Below, piece after piece: positions 8,372 to 15,256 of a stretch of 21,796 nt of DNA (positions are counted from its first letter, which is position 1; every line of letters starts with the position of its first letter). The stretch is from Nitrososphaerota archaeon (GTDB lineage Archaea; Thermoproteota; Nitrososphaeria; Nitrososphaerales; Gagatemarchaeaceae). The position numbers and the translations under genes were made by a program. The notes under the pieces are model-generated. The model was not told the DNA's origin. It worked only from the letters and a program-made list of their open reading frames with translations, and made no database searches. The stretch spans positions 1 through 21,796 of the forward strand of contig VBPQ01000040.1 in the NCBI GenBank assembly GCA_005877185.1, read 5' to 3'.

Positions 8372-8932
8372 GAGGCTGTCGCTGCTCTGAAGGACGATTC
8401 GGGTCATCCGCCTAATCTGGGATTATGAGGGCAGTGGTCGAAGAAGAGCCGGTTTCTGAGGGAGTATTATCGATTGGACGATGCTCAAACCGGTCCACCC
8501 CCTACCATCAAATCGGGATCTGGATTGGCGCTGCGGGGCCAAAGATGCTGAGACTCATCGGCCGATTGGGTGATGGCTGGTCGGTACCACTTCAAACATA
8601 CTTCCCGGAAGCTAGGATTCGCGAGGCGCAGCAGAAAATCGATAGCGCCGCCAAGGCTAGTGGCAGGCCACCAGACTCTATTATCCGGATTCGTAACCTT
8701 GCTGGAATCATCGACGAAATGAGGAAAGTTGGAAAGGTCGCTTCACGGCGGAGGGGAAATGACCGTCGGTTCGGCGAAAGAGTGGATGGACAATCTAGTC
8801 TCTTACTATCGGGATTTCGGCCTGAATGCATTCATCTATTGGCCGGGAGTCGACGATGATGAGGAGGGGGAATTGGAACAGATAAAGCTCTTCGCCGAAC
8901 GGGCGATTCTGATGGTCCGAGAATCGACTTGA
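8372..8932 (+). pseudogene. Decayed luciferase-like (LLM class) flavin or F420 monooxygenase
   Basis: Pieces of a luciferase-like monooxygenase lie in alternating frames. EAVAALK starts at 8372. MRAVVEEEPVS is at 8425. YYRLDDAQTGPPP is back in the first frame near 8460. IGIWIGAAGPKMLRLIGRLG follows near 8510. The C-terminus, with EWMDNLVSYYRDFGLNAF and LFAERAILMVRE, is in another frame to the TGA at 8930-8932. In family members these segments are continuous and in this order. At least three frameshifts and a TGA at 8426 break it, and the N-terminal third of the barrel (first hundred or so residues) is not visible upstream. The intact enzyme would oxidise or reduce a substrate with reduced flavin or F420. 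Its stop overlaps the TTG start of uS5. Confidence 0.85.
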
Positions 8933-9573
8933 GTAGCAGTTACACCAGGCATCGCAGTAGGCAGAGGACTCCAGAGAAGCAGGAGTCCTGGATTCCGAGG
9001 ACGAGGCTTGGAAAAAGGGTCTCGGAAGGCGAGATAACCTCGCTTGACGAAATCTTCCAGCAGGGATGGAAGATTCGCGAGCCCGAGATTGTGAAGACGC
9101 TGCTCCCAGACGTCTCGTCCGAAGTAGTGAACGTGGGCATCGTCCAGAAACAGACAGACGCTGGAAGGCTTACCAGATTCCGCGCAGTTGTTGCGGTAGG
9201 CAATGGCGACGGCTGGTTTGGGGTCGGGGAGGGTAAAGCGGCGCAGAGGACGGCCGCGATAGACAAGGCAACCATCGTCGCGTTGCCCACCATAATTCCG
9301 GTGAAGCGGGGCTGCGGAAGCCCGGAGTGCACGGACAAGACTAATCACTCGGTGCCCTTCAGGACCGTCGGCAAGGCCGGGGGTGTGACGGTGGAGCTGG
9401 TTCCCGCACCGAAGGGCGTCGGGCTTGTCGCAGGCCCCGCCCTCAAGAAGCTCCTGGCGTTGGCCGGTCTGAAGGACGTCTATGTGAGGACCTTCGGCTC
9501 TACCGGTACACCGTCTTCACTGGCAAACGCGGTCTATGACGCATTCTACAAGTCGCACCAACTGAATGTATGA
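8929..9573 (+). CDS. rps5: Small ribosomal subunit protein uS5
   Basis: This is a clear archaeal S5. The RNA-binding double-stranded fold contains RTRLGKRVSEGEI (25-37), VVNVGIVQKQTDAGRLTRF (66-84), VGNGDGWFGVGEGKA (90-104) and PVKRGCGSPEC (124-134). The C-terminal domain contains PAPKGVGLVAG (159-169) and DVYVRTFGSTGT (183-194). The 214-residue length is normal. No ATG or GTG exists ahead of the conserved region, so TTG 8929 is the probable start. It overlaps the stop of the upstream pseudogene, and no TATA box is visible at the usual distance. It acts in the small subunit near the decoding centre. In many archaea it sits in the spc operon between L18 and L30; here none of those neighbours is present. 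Confidence 0.96.
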   Translation: MSSSYTRHRSRQRTPEKQESWIPRTRLGKRVSEGEITSLDEIFQQGWKIREPEIVKTLLPDVSSEVVNVGIVQKQTDAGRLTRFRAVVAVGNGDGWFGVGEGKAAQRTAAIDKATIVALPTIIPVKRGCGSPECTDKTNHSVPFRTVGKAGGVTVELVPAPKGVGLVAGPALKKLLALAGLKDVYVRTFGSTGTPSSLANAVYDAFYKSHQLNV

Positions 9574-9866
9574 CAATAATAGCGATAGAGCAATGCGAGA
9601 TAGGATTCCTGCGGTCTCACCGGCAGGAATGAAAGACAAGTTGCGCTGATTCCACCGCGGCAATCATTGCAACCGAATCGGGTCCTGAAGCGCGAGAGGC
9701 GATGGAGCGCCGGTCTGGCAGCTGAAGCGTTGTTGATTGACATCCAAAATCATGCGCAGGTCCGTCCCAGCGGAACGGTTATGAGTGCGCCGCATCCCGT
9801 GACTCGTCCGGCGTGCCTGAATTGTCGGACGAGAAGGAAAATGCGAAGCAGATTTTTCCGGGCGCG
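9574..9866 (+). other. Interval before Rpo12; possible decayed Pcc1-like remnant
   Basis: No intact frame exists. Short phrases in different frames (IIATESGPEAREAMERR near 9660-9710, ALLIDIQ near 9730, MRRSVPAE near 9755) faintly recall a KEOPS Pcc1 subunit, a family of about 80 residues often encoded beside Rpo12 in archaea. The interval is about the right length. This is a weak pattern match and may be chance. A 20-codon frame starting at ATG 9570 overlaps the uS5 stop but looks meaningless. Confidence 0.2.
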
Positions 9867-10007
9867 ATGTACGAGTGTGTGCGATGCGGCACCCGTGTTA
9901 CAGGGGAAGAGTTGGCAAAGCTTCCCGAGCCGACATGCGCCAACTGCGGGTACAGAGCATTCAGAAAGGTTCGACGTCCGGGAATCAAGAACCTAAAGGG
10001 GCAGTGA
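9867..10007 (+). CDS. rpoP: DNA-directed RNA polymerase subunit Rpo12 (subunit P)
   Basis: The 46-residue product MYECVRCGTRVTGEELAKLP and its continuation has two zinc-binding pairs, CVRC (4-7) and CANC (24-27), followed by the basic tail (FRKVRRPGIKNLKGQ) typical of archaeal Rpo12/eukaryotic Rpb12. It is a structural subunit of RNA polymerase. The frame is open upstream to GTG 9813, which would add 18 residues, but family length favours ATG 9867. It converges on a decayed amidohydrolase fragment whose last codon lies 11 bases beyond its stop. Usual partners such as the L37ae-type ribosomal protein are not seen next to it. Confidence 0.9.
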   Translation: MYECVRCGTRVTGEELAKLPEPTCANCGYRAFRKVRRPGIKNLKGQ

Positions 10008-10017
10008 CCGGACCGAA

Positions 10018-10323
10018 TCAGCCGAACCTGGTCCTGGGCACTCTCTCCATGGCTTGGGCGAGCGTCCGTAAACCATCCCACCGAAGCTCCAGGTTGTAAC
10101 TGAGGCCATCGCGAATGAAATGGGTATGGGAATCGTTGAGACCCGGGATTACTGTCCTACCTTTCGGGTCGATCACCTACGTCCCCGAACCCCTGTAATC
10201 CAGGGCCTCGCTATCGCTGCCCACGGCAACGAAGCGGTCTCCTCGGATGGAGGCCGCGCTCGCGAAGGAGCGCCTGCTCTCCTGCGTGACAATCTTTCCG
10301 TTAATGATCATCAGTTCAGCCAC
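10018..10323 (-). pseudogene. N-terminal fragment of an amidohydrolase (YtcJ-like)
   Basis: From GTG 10323 or ATG 10311, the minus strand reads MIINGKIVTQESRR, then IRGDRFVAVGSD, then a TAG stop at 10179-10177. The same frame continues with VIDPKGRTVIPGLNDSHTHF and LSYNLELRWDGLRTLAQAM. These are the N-terminal beta-sandwich strands and the metal-binding HTH motif of Amidohydro_3 enzymes, which hydrolyse amide or imine bonds with a bound metal. After about 95 codons the match stops at a TGA, so the barrel (over 400 residues) is missing. One nonsense codon plus a large 3' truncation make it a pseudogene. Confidence 0.88.
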
Positions 10324-10520
10324 GCGGTCATCTTGCAATGTATCTCACCTGAAGCCCCACGAGCGAAACTTCAGGAAGTCGGCCTGCGAGGAGACTGAGG
10401 GGAGAGAAGTAAGCAAGAGCTCCGTATGTTCATTTTTCTTTCAAAGGTTCGAAAGGTTCGAGTTTGGGCCTGCCACCGTTGTGAACAGCGTTTGCGTCAA
10501 CACCGGTTGACACGCGAGTC

Positions 10521-10670
10521 CTAATCTCCGCCTATGTTGCCGTGCCCGCACCAAAGAAATTCGTCCATTCGATTGTCGCAGATTGGACATGTCTCATCAA
10601 GATACTTGAATTCGTCCGCCCTCATCCCGTAGCGCCTGACGTGGTCATCGAGCTCGTAAGGGTACGACAT
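10521..10670 (-). CDS. Small zinc-binding protein, 49 aa
   Basis: ATG 10670 opens a 49-codon frame: MSYPYELDDHVRRYGMRADE, then FKYLDE, then CPICDNRMDEFLWCGHG, ending NIGGD. The CxxC and CGH groups look like a compact zinc site. The protein is acidic with an ordered composition unlike random reading. Two in-frame GTG codons a few residues upstream are alternatives. No strong TATA box is seen. I do not recognise the family; a role as a small zinc finger or adaptor would be a guess. It lies between a pseudogene and the tRNA-like gene, all on the minus strand. Confidence 0.5.
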   Translation of the reverse strand: MSYPYELDDHVRRYGMRADEFKYLDETCPICDNRMDEFLWCGHGNIGGD

Positions 10671-10977
10671 CAGCTCCACGGACACGGGTTTCTCGCTCTG
10701 GGTGAGTGTATTATCTCCCTATTAGGGGTTAGTGCCGAAAGACGTTGCCTCTGAGAACGAGTCCTATCAGGCGCGACTAGGATGACTACGGCCTATGGAG
10801 ACAGCCTCCCAACGCCAAATTTGCCGTCGACACCGATGACAATCAGGGAACGCGACCCTTCGGTTCCGCTAGTTTGCGCCCAACTCTTGGCAGTAGCTCA
10901 CGGTCGTCTTCTAACGTGGCAGCTCTAAGTGTGTGAGAGTCGAAGACTTGAAAGAGCCCATGCACGAATTCGATTAG
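10671..10977. other. Spacer without a recognisable gene
   Basis: I see no conserved protein piece, RNA arm or repeat in any frame. It lies downstream of the tRNA-like gene and upstream of the small zinc ORF, both on the minus strand, so it may hold the promoter of the latter. Confidence 0.4.
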
Positions 10978-11113
10978 CGGGCCGGGTGGGATTTGAACCC
11001 ACGACCTTTGCGAGTCTGAGACTCTCTACAGCTTTCCCTGCAGGATAGGAGGATCGGCGTTCCGCTCTGCCGCGCTGTCCATACTCCGCTCCTTTGATCT
11101 GCGCTACCGGCCC
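10978..11113 (-). tRNA. tRNA gene with about 63 bases of intron; anticodon unassigned
   Basis: The 5' arm GGGCCGGTA (from 11113) pairs with the 3' arm CCGGCCC (10985-10979), followed by discriminator G at 10978. A perfect T arm, GTGGG-TTCAAAT-CCCAC, precedes it. CCA is not encoded. The total of 136 bases exceeds a normal 73 by about 63, so one or more introns are needed. A second D-arm-like word (GGCAGAGCG) about 30 bases after the first (TAGCGCAG) hints at an intron in the D loop. An internal hairpin (CTGCAG with CTGTAG) suggests another insert near the anticodon. I could not fold an unambiguous anticodon stem, so the amino acid is not assigned, and a degenerate gene is possible. It starts 43 bases after the AlaX gene. 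Confidence 0.7.
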
Positions 11114-11156
11114 ATTCAGTCCTGAGGCGGGTCGAAGCCTCGTATTTTACCTATCA

Positions 11157-11609
11157 TCAGGTCAACAGGCGGAAGCTGATCTCAAGGAGCCGCTTGTTAT
11201 TCCTGAACCTTGTCCCTTCGAGCCGGATTTCTCCGATCTGAGAGGTGTTCTCGACGTGCTTCTCCCTACAACAGTTAACGTTCCAATCGGGTATTCTCAC
11301 AATCCTCAGCATAGGAACCTCCTTCCGCACCGGAAACATGTCGTAAATCTCGTCTCCAAAGTGCTTCTCAGCCTCTTCCTTCTCCATCTCAAACTCTAGG
11401 ACCTCCGCCCCCTCTCTCACCACCGCGTTCGCCTCCTGCTCGACCGTCCCCAGCTCCTCTGGCGTCGGCTTCCGCAGAGCCTGCACCGTGAGCCTGCCGC
11501 GTTCGCCGCTGACGTAGACCGAGGCGGTGAGGTTCGTCCCGAGAACCTTCTGAGCGGCTCCCTTCAGCACGTGTAGAGCGGAGTGCGTGCGTGTCTCCGC
11601 ATCGCTCAA
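11157..11609 (-). CDS. alaX: AlaX-type alanyl-tRNA editing protein
   Basis: The 150-residue protein carries the two zinc motifs of the AlaRS/ThrRS second additional domain: HxxxH (THSALHVLKGAAQKVLG, near the N-terminus) and CxxxH (NCCREKHVENTSQIGEI, near residues 113-129). It has no aminoacylation domain, so it is a free-standing editor that by family knowledge hydrolyses mischarged Ser- or Gly-tRNA(Ala). Here CREKH replaces the common CGGTH but keeps the ligands. The start is TTG 11609, three bases after the stop of the upstream gene, so the two are probably translationally coupled. An ATG at 11602 is out of frame. Confidence 0.85.
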   Translation of the reverse strand: MSDAETRTHSALHVLKGAAQKVLGTNLTASVYVSGERGRLTVQALRKPTPEELGTVEQEANAVVREGAEVLEFEMEKEEAEKHFGDEIYDMFPVRKEVPMLRIVRIPDWNVNCCREKHVENTSQIGEIRLEGTRFRNNKRLLEISFRLLT

Positions 11610-11612
11610 TTC

Positions 11613-12620
11613 CTACACTTTCATTACCTTGAGGATGTCGAGAAGCCTGATCTGCAGCCCGTACCTCGTCTCGTTTCTCTTCATGTGGACGAAGATAGAG
11701 AGAAGGGTGGGCCAGTATCTCAGGAGGCTGAACCTACCGTCCAGTTTTGCCTTGATAAACCGGTACACCTTAGCGTAGATTTCGTACTTTTTCAGGACGG
11801 CGTCGGTGTACTTCGGGATGTTGTCCAGATTCTCAACGAAGAGGTCGACGCACTGCATGCTCGGGATTATTCCCTCCCCGAGCATCGGGTAGACTGTCCC
11901 CACGCTCTCTCCCACTCCCACCACCTTCCCGGAGCTGAAGGGCTGGCAGTATAGGGGAGGCGAGACCCTCACGGGCCTCCCGATCTTCCTCACGACCTCG
12001 CAGTGGTACTTCTTGATGAACGCCTCCAGCTCCCCCCTGTACTTCCCGAAGTAGTCTCCCGCGCCGATGTGAGCCATCCCGTCCCCGAGCGGAAAAAACC
12101 AGTAATAACCGCTCAACCCGGAGTACGGCCTTAGATAGAAATCGTCGTACGGGAGTTCCTTCGACTTGACCTGATACTCGACCGATGGAATCACGACGTC
12201 GTTCTGAATCTTGGGGAGGAGCGACCTGTGCAGCCCCGTGGCGTCGACGACCATGTCGAAATCACGGAAGTCCCCGTTCACAGCCTTCACCTGGCTCCCC
12301 CAGTGAATCTTGTGCCCCCTGATCATGTCGTGGGTCAGCCTGTGCTTGTCGTACGTTACGAGCCCCTTGAGCTTTATCTCGAAGTCGCCCCTCCCCAGGT
12401 TCACGATCATCCTCTTCCCTCTGTGCAGGACGTAATCATCAAAGTTGAACCCGGCCTTCTTCACCATCGCGCTGATGTACGGCTCGCTTGTCCCCCATGC
12501 GCAGACTGTGTACCACTTCTCTTCGGGGCGCATCTCGAAGCACTCGACTTCATGCTCTTCGGGTATCCTGTTAAGGAGGTACGCCCCCGCCACACCCGCC
12601 CCGACGACGGCAATCCTCAA
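11613..12620 (-). CDS. Geranylgeranyl reductase family FAD-dependent oxidoreductase
   Basis: The 335-residue protein starts with the dinucleotide-binding motif AVVGAGVAGAYLLNR (4-18). It has the middle FAD motif DMVVDATGLHRS, the active-site stretch YYWFFPLGDGMAHIGAG, and the late FAD motif VVGVGESVGTVYPMLGEG. This order is typical of geranylgeranyl reductases, which saturate isoprenoid chains of archaeal membrane lipids at the membrane face. Size is a little short of the common 380-450, mostly at the C-terminus. TTG 12620 is the start that yields the intact motif, and a TATA-like box lies about 27-35 bases ahead, so the mRNA is probably leaderless. It shares a divergent intergenic region with citrate synthase. 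Lipid reductase is likely; another family substrate is possible. Confidence 0.85.
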   Translation of the reverse strand: MRIAVVGAGVAGAYLLNRIPEEHEVECFEMRPEEKWYTVCAWGTSEPYISAMVKKAGFNFDDYVLHRGKRMIVNLGRGDFEIKLKGLVTYDKHRLTHDMIRGHKIHWGSQVKAVNGDFRDFDMVVDATGLHRSLLPKIQNDVVIPSVEYQVKSKELPYDDFYLRPYSGLSGYYWFFPLGDGMAHIGAGDYFGKYRGELEAFIKKYHCEVVRKIGRPVRVSPPLYCQPFSSGKVVGVGESVGTVYPMLGEGIIPSMQCVDLFVENLDNIPKYTDAVLKKYEIYAKVYRFIKAKLDGRFSLLRYWPTLLSIFVHMKRNETRYGLQIRLLDILKVMKV

Positions 12621-12645
12621 ACTATTGCAATCCCTCGAAACCTAC

Positions 12646-12655
12646 TATACATATC
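12646..12655 (-). promoter_or_regulatory. TATA-like box for the geranylgeranyl reductase gene
   Basis: On the minus strand GATATGTATA is centred about 30 bases before TTG 12620. That spacing fits a start of transcription at or next to the start codon. Confidence 0.55.
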
Positions 12656-12707
12656 TATCGCATCGAATCGTTGTCTCGAAAATCGAGTTGGCCTCGGAGA
12701 CTCTGCC

Positions 12708-12741
12708 GGTGTAAACTTAATACACCAATCACACCAAGTGT
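12708..12741 (+). promoter_or_regulatory. Citrate synthase promoter with two dyads over and after the TATA box
   Basis: A TATA-like CTTAATA (12716-12722) is centred 28 bases before ATG 12747, consistent with a leaderless message. GGTGTA (12708-12713) and TACACC (12721-12726) form a perfect inverted repeat that brackets the box. A second dyad, ACAC-CAA-GTGT (12731-12741), is centred 19 bases downstream, close to two helical turns. Together they look like an operator that would block transcription factor binding or the start site. Confidence 0.6.
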
Positions 12742-12746
12742 ACTCA

Positions 12747-13955
12747 ATGTCCAAAGTTGTGAAGGTCTCCGAAGACACCCACTCCAAGCTCACCGGCATG
12801 GCGAAGTGGGGGGAGCCCCTCGACCAGGTGATTCAGAGGCTTACGACACAGAAGGGGCTCGAGGACGTAATCGCCGGGACGAGCTCAATCTGCTTCATCG
12901 ACGGAACCGAGGGAAGGCTACTCTATCGAGGGTACGACATAAGAGACCTCGCCGCCCACTCGACCTACGAGGAGACCGCTTACCTCCTCATGAACGGGAA
13001 GCTCCCCGCTGAGAACGAGCTGCAACGGTTTTCACGGAACCTCTTCGCAAAGCGTCCCGTCCCGCCCGAAATCATATCGATTCTTCTAGAGCTCCCTAAG
13101 AACTGTGATGCGATGGACGCGCTCAGGGTCTGTGTCGCCGCCCTGGGAGTCTTCGACGACCCGATGTACTCTCTTCAGGAGAAGGCCTCGTCGATCGCCG
13201 CCAAGATTGGAACTGTCGTCGCGGCTATCCACAGGCACAAGCACGACTGGACCCCCATCCCCCCGAAGGACGACCTCAGCTACGCTGCCAACTTCCTCTA
13301 CATGGTCACGGGGAAGGAGCCCTCCGAGTCGGACACACGGCTGATGAATGTCTTCTTCATCCTCCACGGAGACCACGAATTGAACGCCTCGACCTTTACG
13401 GCGAGGGTGATCGCCTCCACACTCTCCGACATCTACTCCGCAGTCACAGGGGCCGTCGGGGCCCTCAAGGGGCCGCTGCACGGGGGCGCGAACGAGAAGG
13501 TCGTCGAGATGACCTCCGAGATTGAGAGCAGCAAGAATGCGGAGAAGTACGTCAGCAACAGGCTGGCGAACAAGCAGAAGCTGATGGGGTTCGGCCACCG
13601 CGTGTACCGGACGATGGACCCGAGAGCGCAAATCCTCAAGGAGATGGCCAAGGATTTCCTCTCTACCGAGAGGGAGAGGGAGGATTTCCAGATTCTCTTG
13701 AAGGTCGAGGAGGTGATGAGGAAGGAGAAGAACCTCTACCCCAACGTCGACCTCTACTCCGGTCTAGCCCTGAACCACATGGGGATTCCCACCTACCTCT
13801 TCACCCCCGTCTTCGCCGTCGGGAGGGCGCCCGGCTGGCTGGCCCACGTCCTCGAGCAGTACAGCGATAACAGGATCATCCGACCGAGGGCGGAATACTT
13901 GGGGTCCCAGGGTTCTAAATACGTCCCCATCGAGAACAGAGCGACAAGTAGATGA
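12747..13955 (+). CDS. gltA: Citrate synthase with N-terminal ribbon-helix-helix-like extension
   Basis: Residues about 36-402 are a normal type I citrate synthase, condensing oxaloacetate and acetyl-CoA to citrate. Visible landmarks are GLEDVIAGTSSICFIDG (37-53), LYRGYDI (59-65), HGDHELNAS (208-215), the catalytic HGGAN (His245), GFGHRVY (His284) and the catalytic Asp335 in VDLYSG. The first 34 residues (SKVVKVSEDTHSKL, then GEPLDQVIQRL) are not part of the enzyme; they match the strand-helix-helix pattern of VapB-like antitoxins. The reading frame extends upstream to 12228, but that part is antisense to the reductase gene. The TATA spacing supports ATG 12747. The stop overlaps the next gene (ATGA). 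Confidence 0.95.
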   Translation: MSKVVKVSEDTHSKLTGMAKWGEPLDQVIQRLTTQKGLEDVIAGTSSICFIDGTEGRLLYRGYDIRDLAAHSTYEETAYLLMNGKLPAENELQRFSRNLFAKRPVPPEIISILLELPKNCDAMDALRVCVAALGVFDDPMYSLQEKASSIAAKIGTVVAAIHRHKHDWTPIPPKDDLSYAANFLYMVTGKEPSESDTRLMNVFFILHGDHELNASTFTARVIASTLSDIYSAVTGAVGALKGPLHGGANEKVVEMTSEIESSKNAEKYVSNRLANKQKLMGFGHRVYRTMDPRAQILKEMAKDFLSTEREREDFQILLKVEEVMRKEKNLYPNVDLYSGLALNHMGIPTYLFTPVFAVGRAPGWLAHVLEQYSDNRIIRPRAEYLGSQGSKYVPIENRATSR

Positions 13956-14377
13956 GGGTCGAGGCGCTGATTCACAGGAGCCCTGTGACGGTAAGCTCCA
14001 GCGCCACGATAAAGCAGGCGGCAGAGGTCTTCGTCCGGGAGGGGATCGGTCTGCTCGTCATCGCCTCCTCCGTCAGCCCCGTGAGGGCGGAGGCCGTCCT
14101 CTCCGAGAGGGACATCGTGAGGTCCGTCGCGGCAGGGATGCCGCCGAGTACCCCTCTGGGCGCCATCTCGACCAAGAAGCTGGTGAGAATAAAGAGGTCC
14201 GACCCTCTCTCCAGGGCGGTCTCGCTCATGATGCAAAACCACATCAGGCACCTGGTTGTCGAGAACGACGACGGCACGCTCTTCGGAGTCCTCTCGATCC
14301 GCGACTTCTTCCTCGAGAGCAGGCTTCTCGAGTCTTTCATGAAGGAGGAGTTTCTCGAGGTGCATGGCGGCGACTAA
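13952..14377 (+). CDS. Two-CBS-domain protein
   Basis: The 141-residue protein is a tandem CBS pair. The first repeat covers about 1-62 (SPVTVSSSATIKQAAEVF, ending AVLSERDIVRSV) and the second about 66-125 (HIRHLVVENDDGTLFGVLSI, ending RDF). Such Bateman modules bind AMP, ATP or S-adenosylmethionine and often regulate a partner. No other domain is fused. The ATG overlaps the citrate synthase stop by four bases, so the two are made together. A role in sensing energy state and tuning citrate synthase is a reasonable inference but unproved. Confidence 0.9.
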   Translation: MRVEALIHRSPVTVSSSATIKQAAEVFVREGIGLLVIASSVSPVRAEAVLSERDIVRSVAAGMPPSTPLGAISTKKLVRIKRSDPLSRAVSLMMQNHIRHLVVENDDGTLFGVLSIRDFFLESRLLESFMKEEFLEVHGGD

Positions 14378-14380
14378 TAG

Positions 14381-14800
14381 TCAGTAGTAGCCTTCGAGAT
14401 TCTCTTTCCATCTTCTGCTTTCCTGGCATATCTCTATCCAGGTTCCGTCAGCTCTTCACATAGGCATACGACGCGCCAGTATCAGCACCAAACTCGGTCG
14501 GCTCAACCCCACTCTTCACGAGTCTCGCGTAGGTCTCCCCATGTCGTCGACCCTGAAGGAAATATGGTCGAGCGCCTCCCCATTGCGTGGAATGTGTCGT
14601 ACTTCGACCTCTTGGGATAGCAGTTGAGTTCCGTCTTCGTTCCGGACTTCCGGTCCCGGAGAAGGAGGTAGATACCAGCTCCAAATGACGTTATTGCCTC
14701 TCGCAACCTCCCCCAAACCGAGGATTTCCTGGTAGAACTTCAGCGACCTCTAAGGGTCCTTGATCCTTATCCCGACGTAGCCCAGTACAAACCCTTCACC
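14381..14800 (-). pseudogene. Decayed glyoxalase-fold (VOC) protein
   Basis: Minus-strand segments spell one VOC-superfamily protein in shifting frames. FVLGYVGIRIKDP is followed by a TAG at 14752-14750, then RSLKFYQEILGLGEVARG, EALDHISFRVDD, GETYARLVKSGVEPTEF, ADTGASYAYVK and finally DGTWIEI to a TGA at 14383-14381. The order fits the family (paired beta-alpha-beta-beta-beta units with a metal site). One nonsense codon and about three frameshifts destroy it. Intact relatives are metal-dependent lyases, dioxygenases or resistance proteins. It lies between the CBS gene and the nuoA promoter, on the opposite strand. Confidence 0.85.
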
Positions 14801-14851
14801 TCCGAGACGAGATTTTCGCTCGACTTCAATCGCCTCCTCTCCCCTTCAAAA

Positions 14852-14859
14852 CTTAAATA
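14852..14859 (+). promoter_or_regulatory. TATA-like box of the nuo block
   Basis: CTTAAATA preceded by an A-rich tract (TCAAAA, possible BRE) is centred about 29 bases before the TTG start of nuoA at 14885. This fits a leaderless transcript. Confidence 0.65.
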
Positions 14860-14884
14860 ACTTGGAGGGGTTCGCGAATTTTGT

Positions 14885-15256
14885 TTGCCTCTCTTTGGTG
14901 ACATCGGCTCTGTCTTCATGATGGCGGTTGTCGGCGTAGTCTTCACCCTCCCGGTGATCATCATCCCGAAGATACTCGCCCCTCACAAGCCGAACCCGAT
15001 CAAGAACTTACCCTTCGAGAGCGGGCAGGTCCCGCTGGGAGGAGGGAAGATGCACTTCATGATGCAGTACTACGCCTACCTATTGATGTTCCTGGTCTTC
15101 GACGTGATGGCGATGTTCCTATACGCATGGGCCGCCGCGTACAGGCCCCTCGCTCTCGGCGTCTCCTCGAGCTGGCTGATTACGCTCTTCATCGGGGTGC
15201 TCTCCGTCCCGCTCGGCTTCGCACTATACATGGCGGGGAAGAGAGAGCTATGGTGA
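14885..15256 (+). CDS. nuoA: NADH dehydrogenase-like complex I subunit A
   Basis: The 123-residue protein has three membrane segments: about 10-28 (FMMAVVGVVFTLPVIIIP), 57-82 (a stretch with YAYLLMFLVFDVMAMFLYAW) and 95-115. Between the first two lies the conserved loop NPIKNLPFESGQVPLGGG, corresponding to the YExG region that links the membrane arm with the peripheral arm; here it reads FESG. It belongs to the proton-pumping membrane arm. TTG 14885 is placed by the TATA box and by the first membrane segment; ATG 14918 would cut into that segment. Its stop overlaps the nuoB start. Confidence 0.92.
   Translation: MPLFGDIGSVFMMAVVGVVFTLPVIIIPKILAPHKPNPIKNLPFESGQVPLGGGKMHFMMQYYAYLLMFLVFDVMAMFLYAWAAAYRPLALGVSSSWLITLFIGVLSVPLGFALYMAGKRELW

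Noticed and set aside
12228..12746. Long N-terminal extension of the citrate synthase frame
   Set aside because: It is antisense to the intact reductase gene, has no family resemblance, and the TATA box places transcription start at about 12747.
13086..13631. Minus-strand open frame inside citrate synthase
   Set aside because: Composition (Arg/Val/Asp/His rich) is typical of antisense to a GC-rich gene, and the plus strand carries an intact enzyme.
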